DNA from: Cucumis sativus | Taxonomy: Eukaryota > Streptophyta > Magnoliopsida > Cucurbitales > Cucurbitaceae | Direction: 5' to 3' | Assembly (NCBI RefSeq): GCF_000004075.3 | Contig: NC_026659.2 | Coordinates: forward strand, 27,112,272 to 27,176,271 | Length of the DNA: 64,000 bases | In this document: positions 49,101-62,799 of the stretch, in pieces | How the letters are laid out: the number at the start of each line of letters is the position of its first letter | How positions within the stretch are numbered: the stretch's first letter is position 1 | The notes under the pieces: generated by a model | Told to the model about the DNA's origin: nothing | Databases searched by the model: none | What the model saw: the letters and a program-made list of their open reading frames with translations, nothing else | Position numbers and translations under genes: made by a program

Positions 49101-52100
49101 TCATTACCCATTTGTGCCCCTTATACTTCCAAAGTTCAAAGTTTTTCTAGACTTTTGCATATAGCATACTTATTAACTAAACTAGAGTTCAATTGGAGAA
49201 TGTTTTCTTATCCTCTTTGAAACCTCTGACCCTGAAGAACAGAAGAAGTACTGGACATAGATGCATGTTCACACACACACAATGTTACAGGAATGAAACT
49301 AGTCACTTTCAGTAGACAAAGTGCATGTGGAATGTTTGGTTAGTTTTGCTGGAAATTTAGCATGTGACATGATGCAGAATATGACCACCTTCTTGTATTT
49401 TAACTTTCTTTTCTCAGGATGTCTAGTACAGCGGACTGGGTGGACAAGAGATGTCGATATTTTTATACAATGGCTTTCAGCTATTCCCTTTTCTGGTGGT
49501 GGTTTCAGTGACGCTGCAATAGCTGAAGGGCTGGCTGAAGCACTAATGGTACGCATTTTCTTGCTCTCTGATCTTGTTAGTCTAACTACAGTTGTACGAC
49601 TTGTATGATTAATTTTCATCCTTCAACTTCTCATCCTTTTTTGTCTAAATATTTATATACTAAAGACTAGAGAATCCCTATCTTCTTTCTAGAATACTGA
49701 TGGTGTTCCAGATGGTTTGACTTTTGCTCTCTCTCTCACCATGTCATGAATTTAACTCTTCAAATTGTACTCATGTAATGAGATACTTTTGAAGATATAG
49801 GAATAATTGTGGAATTTTTTAAAACAAGCAAACTAATTAAGTTTCGGAAATATAAGCAAAGGTCAATTATCAAGAGCCTTAGATGTCCAGATTCCTGAGT
49901 TGTTGTTCAAGGAGTTTGATGACATAACTATTTAAAGTAATTTTATAATCACTAGTCTTGTTTTTATCTATGTTTGATTTGAATTAGTTGGTTTTCAGTT
50001 GAAGGTTTGTGCTATGAACTTTTTATTAACTTGGGATGGGTTAAACATTTTTGTGATCCCTTTGCATGGGTTTGGCTGTTTTTTTTATTATTTATTATGT
50101 GTGTTTGTGTGCATTTATTATTTATTTATATTTTAATGGAATTGTTTCATATGTCATGAAAAAAAGGCCATGCTTGGAAATGGCATACAGGGCAATGCAA
50201 AACTATCTATGCAATTAAGTTTGGTTTGCTGTTCTAATATTCTTTTGCTATTACTAAGTTATAATTTTTTGTTCTCGTGAAAGAAATAGAGCATAACTTT
50301 ATATTCAATTGACTACAAATATATCCCTTATGATTTCTCTTGCATGATAATTTTTATCCAGATGTTCCCTACTCAGCCAAATGGTGGCCAAAATCAACAA
50401 ACTATGGATATGCAGAAGCACTGTATTCTTGTTGCTGCAAGTAATCCTTATCCCCTGCCAACGCCAGTATATAGACCAGCAGTACAAAATTTGGAGCAAC
50501 ACGACAATGTTGAACCAGGGAGCTCTCAATCATATGCTGAAACAGTTGCTAAATCATTTCCTCAGGTTCACATCACATGATTTGATTTTTTTTCAAGCTA
50601 AAAGAAGTTATTTTTCTTTCCCGCAAGTGCTTCAGATAGTAAGGTAACTAAACCATATTTTCATGCAGTGCTTCATATCTCTGTCAGTTATTTGTCCGAA
50701 ACAGCTTCCAAAGCTCAAAGCAATTTACACTGCTGTAAGTAGGAATGTCTACTCAAGCTTTCTTCCTCTCACATGTGTACATAAAACAGAGACTTTGCCC
50801 TTGCAAGTTGCAACTTCTCTGAATCTATCACTCAAATACATATTTCTTGAATATTTCAAATTTCTTCTAGTAGTTTTTAAATAGTGAAGTCTGGATTCTC
50901 TGGCATGCTTCATTGCTAGTTCAATTTCTAATTCTTCAAATATTCTGGGTTTTAATTGTTGAGGAGCACTTGAGTGAAATTTTCAGCAGGTTATGATGGG
51001 GGATTGTAATTGGAATTAATAACAGCATTGATGGTCTCATTTGTAAATATTTGTTCTGACTGCTCCACTGTTTGATGAAGGGAAAGCGCAACCCACGGGC
51101 AGCAGATCCACCTATCGATAATGTTAAAAGCCCCTCATACCTTGTTTTGATCTCTGAAAATTTTGTGGAGGCTCGTGCAGCTTTAAGTCGTCCTGGAATT
51201 ACTAGTTTACCTGCAAACCAGAGTCCTGTGAAAATGGACATATCTTCTGTTGTGCCTGTTACTGGACCACCTCCTACCACTACTCCATCAGGTCCCCCAC
51301 TCATTAGCTTATCTTTGTCTGATCCTGTACATTAGATGCATAAACTCTGAAGTATACTAATTGACATTTAGATCTGGTATTTGAGGTATAATTCGAAATA
51401 GGTGGATTTAGATTCTTATGTTATATGGGATTTTTTTTACCAGACACAAAACCTATCACTAAATAAATTAAAAGAGATTAATGCTCAAAGATATCAACTT
51501 TGAGAGGGGTGAAACATGTCGGATTTAGTTTGGTTTTATTGGTGCAAAATTGGGTGCCCTTATAAGAATTTTAGCTCATCGGTCTTAGTTGCCAATTGGC
51601 ACTCTTTTTGTAATCACCTTTAGGTGCTTGGGGTTTCCCCTTATTTCATTTTATCAAAGTAGATTTAAGTAGATAGTTAAAGTCAGAGCACTTTTGTGTA
51701 ACTCTTTGTCTTTTGGTTTCTCAGTGTTTGGTGTGACCGAATCTTTTTGCTGCTTCTTTGGTTCTTTTATTCTTCTTAATAGAAAGGATTGGAAAAGTTA
51801 TCCATTCCAACTCTTGTTAAGTTGAGAGTTCTCTGGCTATATAAAAAAATTCACGTGTATATTTGCAACAAGTGTTTCACACTTGCATTTTTCTTTTGTC
51901 TATCCCAGTAAATGGACCTATCATTAACCGGCAGCCCGTTTCTGTTCCTAATGGCCCTACTGCTACTGTGAAAGTTGTAAGAGCCATTTCCTTTTATTCT
52001 TAATTTTTATCAAAGAAACTCGGCTTTTATGATATTCTTCCAACTTGAATCATGCTCCACCATAATTTTGTTCAGGAACCAAATACTGTTACTTCTATGA

Positions 52101-55100
52101 CAAATGGATCTGGATATCCACCACATATGCCATCGGTTGTTCGTGCAGCTTCACAGGGAGTCCCGAGCTTGCAAACTTCTTCACCACTTTCTTCTCAGGA
52201 GATGATCACAAATAATGAGAACACACAAGATCTTAAACCTCTAGTGACTGGTGTTCCACAGCCAGTACGGTCCTTGGGTCCTGCCAATGTTAGCATTCTG
52301 AATAATATTTCTCAAGCACGAGTGATGAGCACTGCTGCGTTAAATGGAGGAACTTCCATAGGACTCCCATCTATGGGTCAAACCCCAATAGCCATGCATG
52401 TATCCAATATGATATCCAGTGGAATGGGATCATCTGTGCCTGCTGCACAAAATGTATTTTCATCTGGTCAATCGGGCATGACATCAATAAATGGATCTTC
52501 AACACTTTCACAGGTTGCACCAAACTCAGGTATAAGTTCACTTACTTCAGGAAACAACAATATTTCTGGAAATCCAAATATTGCCACTTCACAAGCAGTA
52601 GGAAATCTCCAAGGTAGTGTTAGTGTGAGTCAATCAGTACCTGGGATTAGCCAAGGAAATCTTGCTGGGACACAAGTGGTACAAAGTGGAATTGGCGTGA
52701 GCCAAAATGTTATGAGCAACCTAACCCAACCTGGTGTTTCTTCTGGAAATGGTACGATGATTCCTACTCCAGGAATGCCTCAACAAGTTCAAAATGGGAT
52801 GCATTCACTTGGCATGAACAATGCAGCAGCTAATATGCCATTACCACAGCATTCAGCAGGTGCTTTGCAACAACAAGCACAATCCAAATACGTGAAATTT
52901 TGGGAGGTATGTTGTGAATGTACCTGTGTGTGTTTACGTGATAGCCATGATAATATATCCACTAGAAAGTTGAACTATTCTGTCTTCTAACTTCTAATCA
53001 TTTAAAAAATCTTTCTTCTCTTTCAAGTGCGTGATCGAGATATTGTATCTCCCTCATATAAGAAATCAATGCGAAGAAGCATATTGTGGGTGCGTGTGTT
53101 TTGTTCTATTATATTATAGGATATAGAAGTGTGGTATTAAGAATTTAAGGTTAAATTGAGTTACGCTTACCATTTAATCAAATGTGTGAAATATAAAATT
53201 TGTTGGACAACTTAAACTTAAACTTGGTTTCCTCAATGTGCTTCTAGTTTCTTCATTACTCGTTAAGTTCTTTTTGAAGATATGTGCGATGTTTTGTGTT
53301 ACTTGCTAGGAAAAAGGTCCGAGTAAAAATGTTGGTTACATAGAATTTTTGTTTATTCCTAATTTCCATACTAGATTGGATTACTTTTAAAGTTGTACGT
53401 TTTCTTCCAATGATGTTCCTCATCTTCCTTGGTTCAATTTGTTTTAAAAAAATTGATTACCTGGAATAATTGGTAGCACTGTTCTTTCTAAGTAGAAATT
53501 AGAAGTTTAATTTTGTGGGATGAAAATTATCTCAAACATTGTTTGTGCATGGCAATGCAGGGAAATCTATCTGGTCAGAGACAAGGCCAGCCTGTTTTTA
53601 TTACAAGAATGGAAGTATGTTTCTGATCATCCGCTAGTTATTCTAGTAAAAATTGATTTTACATTGAAGGCTTTTGTAGTGATTAGAAAATTACGTTTTC
53701 TCTTACACGATGTCAAGTCATACATTTATGCTTAACTAATTAAGTTGTTTCTATCAGGGTTACAGGAGTGCTTCAGCTTCTGACAAGTAAGTTGACTATG
53801 GCTCTGAGTTTTATACTTAACCTTTCATATGTTTGTCACCTTTTAGTAATATATATTAGATTCTTATAAAAAAAATTATGTCCATATATATTTAACTCAT
53901 TAAGGCATTTTTTTATAAATTTGTGAACCATTTCGCATACTTTTTACCTCCCTCCCTCCCTCCCTCCCTCTTGGTATTTTGTTGACTTTATCTACTTCAC
54001 ATTTACATGTGTGTGTGATCGGTTCAAATTTTTTCGTTGAAGTGGAGTCATCTATCTATCTTCTATTTTTATAGGCTTGCTGCAAACTGGCCACAGACAA
54101 TGCAAATAGTTCGGCTTATCTCACAAGATCACATGAATAATAAGTAATTTTTTTCTTAGTGGGATAATAGTAATTTCTCGTTTTTTGTCAGCTTAATTAA
54201 AAGTAGGTTAAGTTTTTTTGTATTTGAATGTAGGCAATATGTTGGAAAAGCTGATTTTCTTGTTTTCCGAGCTATGAATCAGCATGGATTTCTTGGTCAG
54301 CTTCAAGAAAAGAAACTTGTAAGTTGTCTACGTGTTTGGTTTTTTCTTCTTTTTTCTAGAACAACTTTAATAAGTTTATGTGCTTTCTTTTAGAACGTTG
54401 GGATTCTTGTTTCCACCTTCAATATAGATACAAATCATTGTTCAATTTGAGCAGGAACCTTTTTCTTCTCAAAATTGTCAGATCTACATCATACATCGAA
54501 ATACAATTGTACTCTGGTTATTTTTTCTTTCTTTATATGTGAACTGTTAATTTATATGGAAAGGGCTGAGTGGAGAGTTTCTTTGCTTTGCCTTGTTGGT
54601 TATAAGGGGAACAATGACAAGGTGGTGTTGCGGGATCAAGAAGATGCTATGATTCCCTCCCCCACCCCCACCATTTCTCTCTGCGGACACTGAAACAAAA
54701 CAATAGCATCCAAAAACATAAAGGCATCCTTTTTTGCCAAAACTTACAAATACAGATTGATTAAAAGTATACTGCACATGCAGAAATTAGAAGTCTAAAT
54801 TAATAAGTTGAGCTTTTTTTTTTTTTTGCTGCCTAATTGGTACTTTCTCTGAGTTACCCCTCTTTTTAGTTAAATTGGTGTTAGTAAGTGTAAGACTGGC
54901 CTAAACGAATATGGAGGCTTTTGTTGAACACGTCCATAAAGGCAAGTAGAAAGTGAAAGTGAAACTCCCGGATTTATCTACCAACCAAAGCCATCTATCT
55001 GAAAAATGTTTGAAGGCAGAACGAAGAGAGTTCATACATAGAGAGATCCATTCTCAAATCTCATCATCCAAAAGGTTTCTTGCAAATCCAAGGTACTAGA

Positions 55101-56170
55101 TACAGCAACTGGAGCTCCACGAGTTCAAAACAAATAGGTATTGTGCATAACCAAAGCATTTGGGATTATGTAACCAAAGCAGCGATATACATAGGAACTT
55201 CACCAATCAAATGATCGTATAAAAAATTGGAATCGACCCACCTGAATTATTGATCTTCCTCAGTTTCTGATACATGTGTTAACTGATACGATTGCTACAT
55301 TGAAGTTATGCCATTTAAGTATTAAGGGTGAACTATTTCCTTTAGCATTTTTTGCACATATGTTGAATGTATACTACTAAGCATGATTTTATGGTCTTGT
55401 CTACATGCAAATCCTTGTGCTTGCAGGATTTTCTGTTTTTAAATATAGTAATCTGTGTTTCATTTTGAATCCATATCCTAATTTATTTCTTGAGTGGTTA
55501 CCAGTCTTAAGTTGAGCCGCTTCTTGTTCTTTTCCAGTGTGCAGTCATCCAGTTACCATCTCAGACTTTACTGCTGTCCGTTTCTGATAAAGCTTGCCGC
55601 TTGATAGGGATGCTTTTTCCTGGGGTAAGATATCTTTGAGCTACAAAGAATAGTTCGTATTAGTACTAGTATTCTTTCTTGTTTTCTTTAAATAAATGGT
55701 GAGAATTCATTTCAAGGTAAGTACATTACCCACAAGTCGCAGATGTCCGTTTTATTTTCTTTTGACATTCTCTAATTATATTAGCAAAATTTAAACCGTT
55801 CAAAAACACAGTCAATCAAATCATTTACACTTTTTTCCCTCTTTCTCGAATATGTTCAAGTGTGCCTGTTTGACTTGATCACCCAAGAAAATCAAGAATT
55901 GTAGATTTAACCTTTTGATTTAATTTCAATCGAGGTTGCCATCTTTTAGGGTTTCCAAATTTCTCAAATGCTATCCTATTATGGATTATTGGTATTTGAT
56001 AGTTTTGGGACTTTCTGAATCAATCAGGATATGGTTGTGTTTAAGCCTCAAATATCCAGTCAACAGCAACAACAGCATCAAATGCAACAACAACAAATGC
56101 AACAGCAACTTCAACAGCAACAGCAACATCAACTTTCTCAGCTGCAACAGCAGCATCAACTTCCTCAGAT

Positions 56171-56202
<32 letters not shown>

Positions 56203-56576
56203 CACAGCTTTCTCATATGCAACAACAGCAACAGCAACAGCAACAGCAGCAGCCTCTTCCTCAAATCCAACAGCAGCAGCAGTCGCAGCTTCCTCAAATA
56301 CAGCAGCAGCAGCAGCAACAGCAGCAACCACAATTGTCACAGCTTCAAAACCAGCAGCAACCACAACTGTCACAGCTTCAAAGCCAGCAGCAACCACAAC
56401 TGTCACAGCTTCAAAGCCAGCAGCAGATTCCACAAATGCAGCAACAACAGCAACAAATGGTTGCGGGTGGAATCAATCAATCTTATGTCCAAGGAGGGCG
56501 ATCACAGTTAGTTTCACAGGGACAAGTCTCTTCCCAGGGTCAATCTAACATGTCTGCTGGAAACTTTATGGGTTGA
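46158..56576 (+). CDS. MED25: Mediator complex subunit MED25 (PFT1), 858 aa
   Basis: Fifteen exons: 46158-46255, 47885-47915, 48826-48889, 49418-49548, 50362-50565, 50669-50734, 51081-51291, 51909-51976, 52076-52906, 53561-53614, 53758-53786, 54075-54143, 54234-54318, 55538-55624, 56028-56576; all GT..AG, phases close. The product is the nuclear co-activator that links activators (for example MYC2-type) to Mediator and RNA polymerase II. A von Willebrand A domain fills about residues 5-230 (QLIVVVEGTAAMGPFWQTVV, LVQRTGWTRDVDIF, VLISENFVEA). A Ser/Gly/Met/Gln-rich linker follows to about 555. The activator-interaction domain is about 560-690 (KYVKFWEGNLSGQRQGQPVF, MQIVRLISQDHMNN, CRLIGMLFPGDMVVFKPQ). 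Residues 687-819 are polyglutamine-rich. Length is close to Arabidopsis MED25. Confidence 0.96.
46693..46748. repeat. Perfect 28-bp tandem duplication in MED25 intron 1
   Basis: Copies 46693-46720 and 46721-46748 are identical (start GCTTTTGGTTTC, end AAGGCCTCAT). A recent duplication and probable length polymorphism. Confidence 0.9.
48305..48323. repeat. Poly-A run in MED25 intron 2
   Basis: Nineteen consecutive A. May be a slipped homopolymer; no retroposed body recognised upstream. Confidence 0.8.
53947..53970. repeat. CCCT tetranucleotide repeat in MED25 intron 11
   Basis: About six CTCC units within the pyrimidine-rich part of the intron between exons 11 and 12. Confidence 0.8.
56325..56423. 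repeat. Three tandem 33-bp coding repeats in MED25 exon 15
   Basis: Units 56325-56357, 56358-56390 and 56391-56423. Each encodes QPQLSQLQ followed by NQQ or SQQ. Units 2 and 3 are identical; unit 1 differs at two positions. They lie within the CAA/CAG-rich tract 56050-56455. Confidence 0.92.
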
Positions 56577-56636
56577 TTTGAACATTCTAATTTAATACCT
56601 CTTAAGTCTATTGGTTTTATTGGGAATCTTGGTATA

Positions 56637-56642
56637 AATAAA
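56637..56642 (+). terminator. Probable MED25 polyadenylation signal
   Basis: AATAAA 61 nt after the stop codon, preceded by TTGGTTTTATTGG, a U/G-rich upstream element. Plant signals are loose, so this is a likely but not exclusive site. Confidence 0.5.
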
Positions 56643-58316
56643 CAATTTTTAATTGATTTAGTGTAATTATGTTTGTGTTATAGTGAATTTATGTATATAT
56701 GACACGATGGTTCCAGTAACACTTAACAGAAGTTGTTTGGCAAAGATGAGCATGAGTTAATTAGTATAGTGCTTGTATTATACAGCTCGAAACTAGACGT
56801 TCAATTTCTTCTCCAGGGGTTGATTGACTCCTCATGATGGACAAAGATTTTAAGTTTAGGCCGCTCATCTCAATATCCAAGGTTGTAAACACCCTGTGAC
56901 TAAACTAGGAGGCTCATTATTAACAAACAGTATTCAAAAATTAAAATTTTAGTATGATGTAGTGTTAATTAATTGTTAGTTGTAAGTTAATAATTTTGGA
57001 CATCGATGTCAGATCTTTATTGTCAGTGGTCAATTATAATTGCAACAACTGCATCTTGTTTTTAACTTTTACCATTATAATTTCCTTTCTTTAGTTAACA
57101 TTCTTGTGATGTTTTATGTTATTACATGAAAAAAGTTGGTTTATATTTTTGTGGTGAGATGTCCCCAAGCAGTCATGTTTCAGTTTCAAGTCTTTTAGGA
57201 ATGCATTAAAATGGGAAATTAGATACCCCACTAAAACGCAGCCACACCATCACCCAACTTTAATCATACTTTCTTTCACTAATGCCTTCCCACTTTAAAA
57301 AAAAAATTGCCATTATTGTCACGAGGATTAACAATTCTCAACAACCATAAGCCGTCCTTGTTTTTTCATCATTGATACGTCATTTCACATCCAACCAAAC
57401 TTTTCCAAGAGGAAAATATTTACACAATGTAACCACTTTTTAATAATTGTCGATAAACATGAATTCAAATACCTTATTTAAATTTCTTTCCCATGCATCG
57501 ATCGGTAGAATTATTACTTGTCCATGATCGAGAGAGAGAAAGAAAAAGGGAGCTTTATAGTAGAATATAACATGTGACACTCAATTCTTTCCTATTAAGT
57601 TGGGTGTTTTCTAAGAATGTAATTCCAGTCACTTGATTCACAAAAACTTCATATTGATTCTTCGTTCTCATATTTTAGGACCCCTCTTACTTTGTTCTTT
57701 GAAAGAACTCAAAAAGAGAGGCAGAGAGAATTCTTCATATAATATGATCAATAATTGCATAAATAAAGAAGAGCCACATGTAGCTTTCACTACTTTACAT
57801 CACTCCAATTATTCTAAATAGTATGATATAACAAAACTAAAAAGTAAATTTTTTTAAAAAAACCATAATCTCTTTTAAAATGCTGAAATATTGTTACAGG
57901 TTTGGAAATAAAAGAAATGAGAACAATTAATTATCATGGTTTGGTATGAGATCTTTTGAGTGAAATGAAAAGTAAATTTATGAGAATTTATGTTCGAAAT
58001 AGAGAGTGTTAGATTAGAGATATATTGTGTATAGAGTAAAAAAACTTTGGTTTCTTCTATAGCTTGACAACAAATGCATATAAGTAGCCACATGTAGTAC
58101 AAGTGTAAGAAGAATGAAAAAAATAACTAATATAACATAAATACATTCATTAACTCTAATACAAAGTCAACTTGAACTTATTTCCTTTGTCTTTTTCCTC
58201 CTCTTAAAATGGCCTTAAAACAAGGAATCCAATATAAAGCAAGATTAAAGTGTTGGGTTAGTTTTAATTCATTATTTTATTTTCTATTCCACCCAACAAT
58301 TGACTCCTCACCCACT
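56643..58316. other. Spacer between MED25 and LHT genes
   Basis: AT-rich. Short frames at 57633-57821, 57875-58102 (minus) and 58209-58403 lack family features. No RNA gene or repeat of note seen. Confidence 0.6.
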
Positions 58317-58325
58317 ATTTATATT
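58317..58325 (+). promoter_or_regulatory. TATA-like box of the LHT gene
   Basis: ATTTATATT about 95 nt before the ATG, preceded by CTCACCCAC. Gives a leader of about 65 nt. Confidence 0.45.
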
Positions 58326-58417
58326 TGGGTTTCCATTGTTTTGAGACACACCAATTTCAAAGCACTTTCAACTTTGTCTTTGTTTTTGGGTTCCATCTCT
58401 TAACATTTATTTCAAAA

Positions 58418-61400
58418 ATGGTTTCTACTTCTCAACCTCCTAAGGTGAAGCCTTCATCAACAATTATCATGCCCAATGGCTATGGCTATTTGGCCTTAAT
58501 TCCTCTGTTTTGTTTTTTCTTTTTTCCCTTAAACTGTTATTATACATTTTGTTTTCATTTTAATCAACTCTCTCATCTTCTCAGGAAACTCTTCATGTTG
58601 ACCAAAAATGGAAGGAGGAAGACCCGACACGGCGAGCCAAGTGGTGGTATGCCACCTTTCATTCTGTTACCGCCATGATAGGTGCTGGCGTTCTCAGCCT
58701 ACCCTACGCTATGGCTTACTTGGGATGGTAATGTTAAATCACTGCTAAACTCAAAAACTTACATTAATTTCGAGTAACTTCAAATTAAAAGCCTTTGACA
58801 TGCAGAACTTAATTATGAGAAATATACATAAAATTTCTCTACTCAACTTTTCTGGTTTCTCTATGGCTTGATCAGGGGTCCAGGAACAATGGTCTTGTTT
58901 GTATCATGGTGCATGACTCTAAACACCATGTGGCAGATGATTCAGCTTCATGAATGCGTCGCGGGGACACGTTTTGATCGATATATCGACCTCGGTCGAT
59001 ATGCTTTTGGCGAAAAACTTGGTCCTTGGATTGTGCTGCCACAACAACTCATCGTTCAAGTCGGTTGCGACATAGTGTATATGGTTACAGGTAAGATTCA
59101 CTTCTACATATCAACATCGACGAAACTGTCTCACTCATAAAAATATATATATATATATGTATGAAAATATCCCCATGTTGAAATTACAGGAGGGAAGTGC
59201 ATGAAGAAGTTCATGGAGATGGCTTGTGTAAACTGCTTTGAAGTGAAACAATCCTATTGGATTCTGATATTTGGTTCAATCCATTTCTTTCTTTCTCAAC
59301 TTCCCAACTTCAATTCTGTTGCTGGCGTTTCCCTTGCAGCTGCCATTATGTCTCTAAGGTAAAAGATAATTGTTAAGCACATGTTTATTTTAAAACTAAA
59401 AGAAGAAGAAACCTGCCTCACTTTTTTTCACAGAATATGTTCCATTAATTCAACATTTATAGATCTGAAAAAATCTTGTTTTTTTATTATAAAGATTATT
59501 TCAAAATGTTCTTAAAGCTATGTTTGATATCTTCTACTTTATTCTTGTTTCTTTCAAACTTCAGTTGTGAGTCTAAGAATTTCTCAAACATTTAAAAGCA
59601 AAAAAATTTCTGATACCTTTTGAAGTAATAAAAAGTTGAAGGAAAGAGAATAGAAAAGACAAGGAGTATCTTTTGATAGAAGAAACATTAAAGTAAAGAT
59701 GATGAAGAAGAAAAAAAGGAACCAAAACTTTGCTCTATAAGTAGTACAAATCAATAAAAATTTTAAAAAACAATAAATCATTTTAAATTTTAAGTTTTTT
59801 TAGAATTATAACATCAATTCTATACTAACAACCATAGGTTTTTAACTGCTGTGGTTGAAGAAAAAAATTGCTATGTTCTCTTTTATTTTCTTTATCTATT
59901 AAAAAAAAGAATCGTTACAATGTTGTTGTCTTCTTAATATAATTGTTAAACGTAGGTTAGAAAAACGGTATATCCTTAATAACTATATAATACAACGAGG
60001 TCTTTTTTCTCCTTTTTCCTTTTGTCATATTTCTCTTATGCAATATTAAGGTATAAAACTGACAAGTTTGGCAACTATATAATGTGAACTCTAATGAATA
60101 TCAACACAGAAGTAAGTATTTTGTCTTAGATATATATAAGCAAGGATTAGAGAAAATTTTAGTTTTCATTCAAAGAATAAATCTAACCCCTAACTTTTTA
60201 TATGTCTATTTTTTATACTAAATTTGAAGAGTCCACTTATTAAGCCGAGTTAATAAGTATGAAGTTAAGATGGTAGAGTTATGTGAAAAGATTAAGTTGG
60301 TAAATGTGAAGATATAAATGATATAAAAACGGAGGTTAGCGTAAGAAGTTAACAGGTCAAAAAAACGATGGTTAAGTAAGAAAAATGAGAGGAACGTTGT
60401 TGACTTAAAGATAAAACCAAGGAGCTAAATTGCTTCACTTTTTCATTCAATGGCTAACAAAAGAAGACATGTCTTATCTTTTGAAAGAACAAATAAAGAG
60501 AAGGATATGGAAGAAAATTCTTTTTCCACATTAAAATAAACCAAAGCAATAAAGACAAGTTAAAAAATAAAGCAAGCTTTAATTAGACATAGGGTAAAAT
60601 AAAAGATAGGTTTTTCAGTTTATGTGTATACCTCATTTAATTTTGACATAGATTGCAATAAATTCCACTAGTAGATTAGATTAAAGTAACTTTGGCTAAT
60701 AAAGGATTAAGTTATTCAATTAGGGGATATTTTTTATTCTTAGAATATTTATTATAATAAGAAAATATCCTCCAATAAAGTCAAGCATTCTATTATCTTA
60801 TCTTTAGTTAAGTTTTAAGCTAAACATTCAATTTTTATCATTAAAATTATTCTCTTTTATTTAAATAATGTTGCTATTTTTATTAACAAGACTTTTGAAA
60901 TATATACAACGAAAAAATTAACTAAATTAGTTTAATAAAATTACTACAAACATCTTCATGAAAACTACAATTAACTTTAAAACTAAAACATGCACACCTT
61001 TCTTTATCAAAAGTACTTATTAGTAATTCAAGTGATGAAAAGAAAAAAAAGGGTTTAGTTAAACTTCTAATTTGAAGACGATATGGATTGATTTGGTTGC
61101 AGCTACTCGACGATTGCATGGGTGGGGAGCTTGAGCCGAGGCCGAATCGAAAACGTGAGCTATGCCTACAAGGAAACCAGTGTCCAAGATTCAATGTTTA
61201 GAGTGTTCAATGCGTTAGGCCAAATCTCGTTCGCATTTGCTGGGCACGCAGTGGTTTTGGAGATTCAGGCCACCATACCATCGACACCGGAGAAGCCTTC
61301 AAGAGTTCCTATGTGGAAAGGGGCGATGGGGGCTTATTTCATCAACGCCATCTGCTATTTTCCGGTGGCTTTGATTGGATATTGGGCTTTTGGTCAAGAT

Positions 61401-62799
61401 GTTGAAGACAATGTTCTTTTGAATCTCAAGAAACCTGCATGGCTCATTGCTTCTGCTAATCTTATGGTTGTTGTTCATGTAATTGGCAGTTACCAGGTTC
61501 GAATACATATTACTAACACTCTGTTCGATAATCGTTTTAAACATGCATGTTACCCTAATTATATATTATATGGTTATGGAAAATATCACTTTCAATGTTT
61601 ATTTTTATGTTTCGATGATTTTCTTAACGATATAATGAGAATATCGAGAGTCACCTCTCATATCGATATCAACCTCATGAAAACGTAGAAATACCGATGA
61701 AAATATCTAACATGTACATTAATTTAAATTTAAATTTTACCGAGTATTATATAAACAGGTGTATGCGATGCCTGTATTTGATATGTTGGAGAGGATGATA
61801 AGGAAGAGATTCAACTTTCCTGATGGATTTTGCCTTAGATTTATCACTCGATCCGCTTATGTTGGTGAGTCTAATTCTTACCTAAAACGAAATTCATGTC
61901 AATTATTGTTAATCTAAACTCACTTTGAGATAACTAATTTTAGTTAAACTTTTTAAATTGATTGGATTAAAAATTTGATAATTTTGAAACTATATGGATG
62001 ATGACCAAATCATTAAATTAACCAAAGTTGGACCTTAAAGTATTAATTAACTAACCAATGTTGTTTATTTTCCAGCATTTACAATATTTATTGGTGTGAC
62101 CTTTCCATTCTTCGGAGATCTGCTGGGTTTCTTCGGTGGCTTTGGTTTTGCTCCCACTTCATACTTTGTAACATTTCTATCCCTCTCTTTAAAGATTGGA
62201 GATTAATTCATAATTTAATTTGTTATTTCAAGATGGTAAGGTATGATAATCCGTTCAAGATGTACACAATTTTAATTTAGGTAACAAATGATATAGATAA
62301 CGATTATACAACAATAAATACAACATAGAAAAGCTGCATCACTTATATATATATCCATCTCATTGCTAACTAATGTTGAAACAAAACTTCATGTTTTCTT
62401 TTTTCTTTAGGGTAAAATAATATTCTAATCTTTCCTATTTTTATTCTATTATTTAATGGATAAATTAATTGATTAATGGCAGCTTCCAAGTATAATGTGG
62501 CTAGTCATCAAGAAGCCAAAGAGATACAGTTGCAATTGGCTCATCAACTGGGTATATACATATACATATATTTCTTTGTCAAAAGAAAAAAAAACTTCAT
62601 ACTAATTGGAGTATTATTCATTAATTATCATTAATTAAGGATGCAGTAACTTTTTAAAATTATTTTTGCAAATAATTAATATATAGTTAATCCATTACAG
62701 GCAAGCATATTCGTTGGAGTCTTCATAATGTTGGCTTCCACTGTGGGAGGTCTCCGCAATATAATAACCGATGCTTCCACTTACACGTTCTATACTTAA
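58418..62799 (+). CDS. LHT: Lysine/histidine transporter-like (LHT) amino-acid permease, 437 aa
   Basis: Nine exons: 58418-58444, 58585-58727, 58876-59090, 59190-59358, 61103-61496, 61759-61864, 62076-62167, 62483-62551, 62701-62799; all GT..AG, phases close. The first exon has only nine codons (MVSTSQPPK), so the start depends on a splice at 58444/58585 that brings in the conserved [16 protein letters not shown]. The protein is a proton-coupled AAAP-family permease with about 10-11 membrane helices. Landmarks: [86 protein letters not shown], and [19 protein letters not shown]. Closest in feel to LHT-like members with [16 protein letters not shown]. Substrates (Lys, His, neutral amino acids) are inferred from the family. 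Intron 4 is 1.74 kb, far longer than the others. Confidence 0.95.
60725..60770. repeat. Imperfect inverted repeat in LHT intron 4
   Basis: GGATATTTTTTATTCTTAG and ATAATAAGAAAATATCC face each other across a short AT loop; about 17-20 bases per arm. May be a remnant of an inserted element in this unusually long intron, or simply AT-rich folding. Confidence 0.45.

Noticed and set aside
55936..56511. Long Ser/Asn-rich plus-strand frame and Leu- or Ala/Val-rich minus-strand frames over MED25 exon 15
   Set aside because: All are other-frame readings of the CAA/CAG repeat tract.
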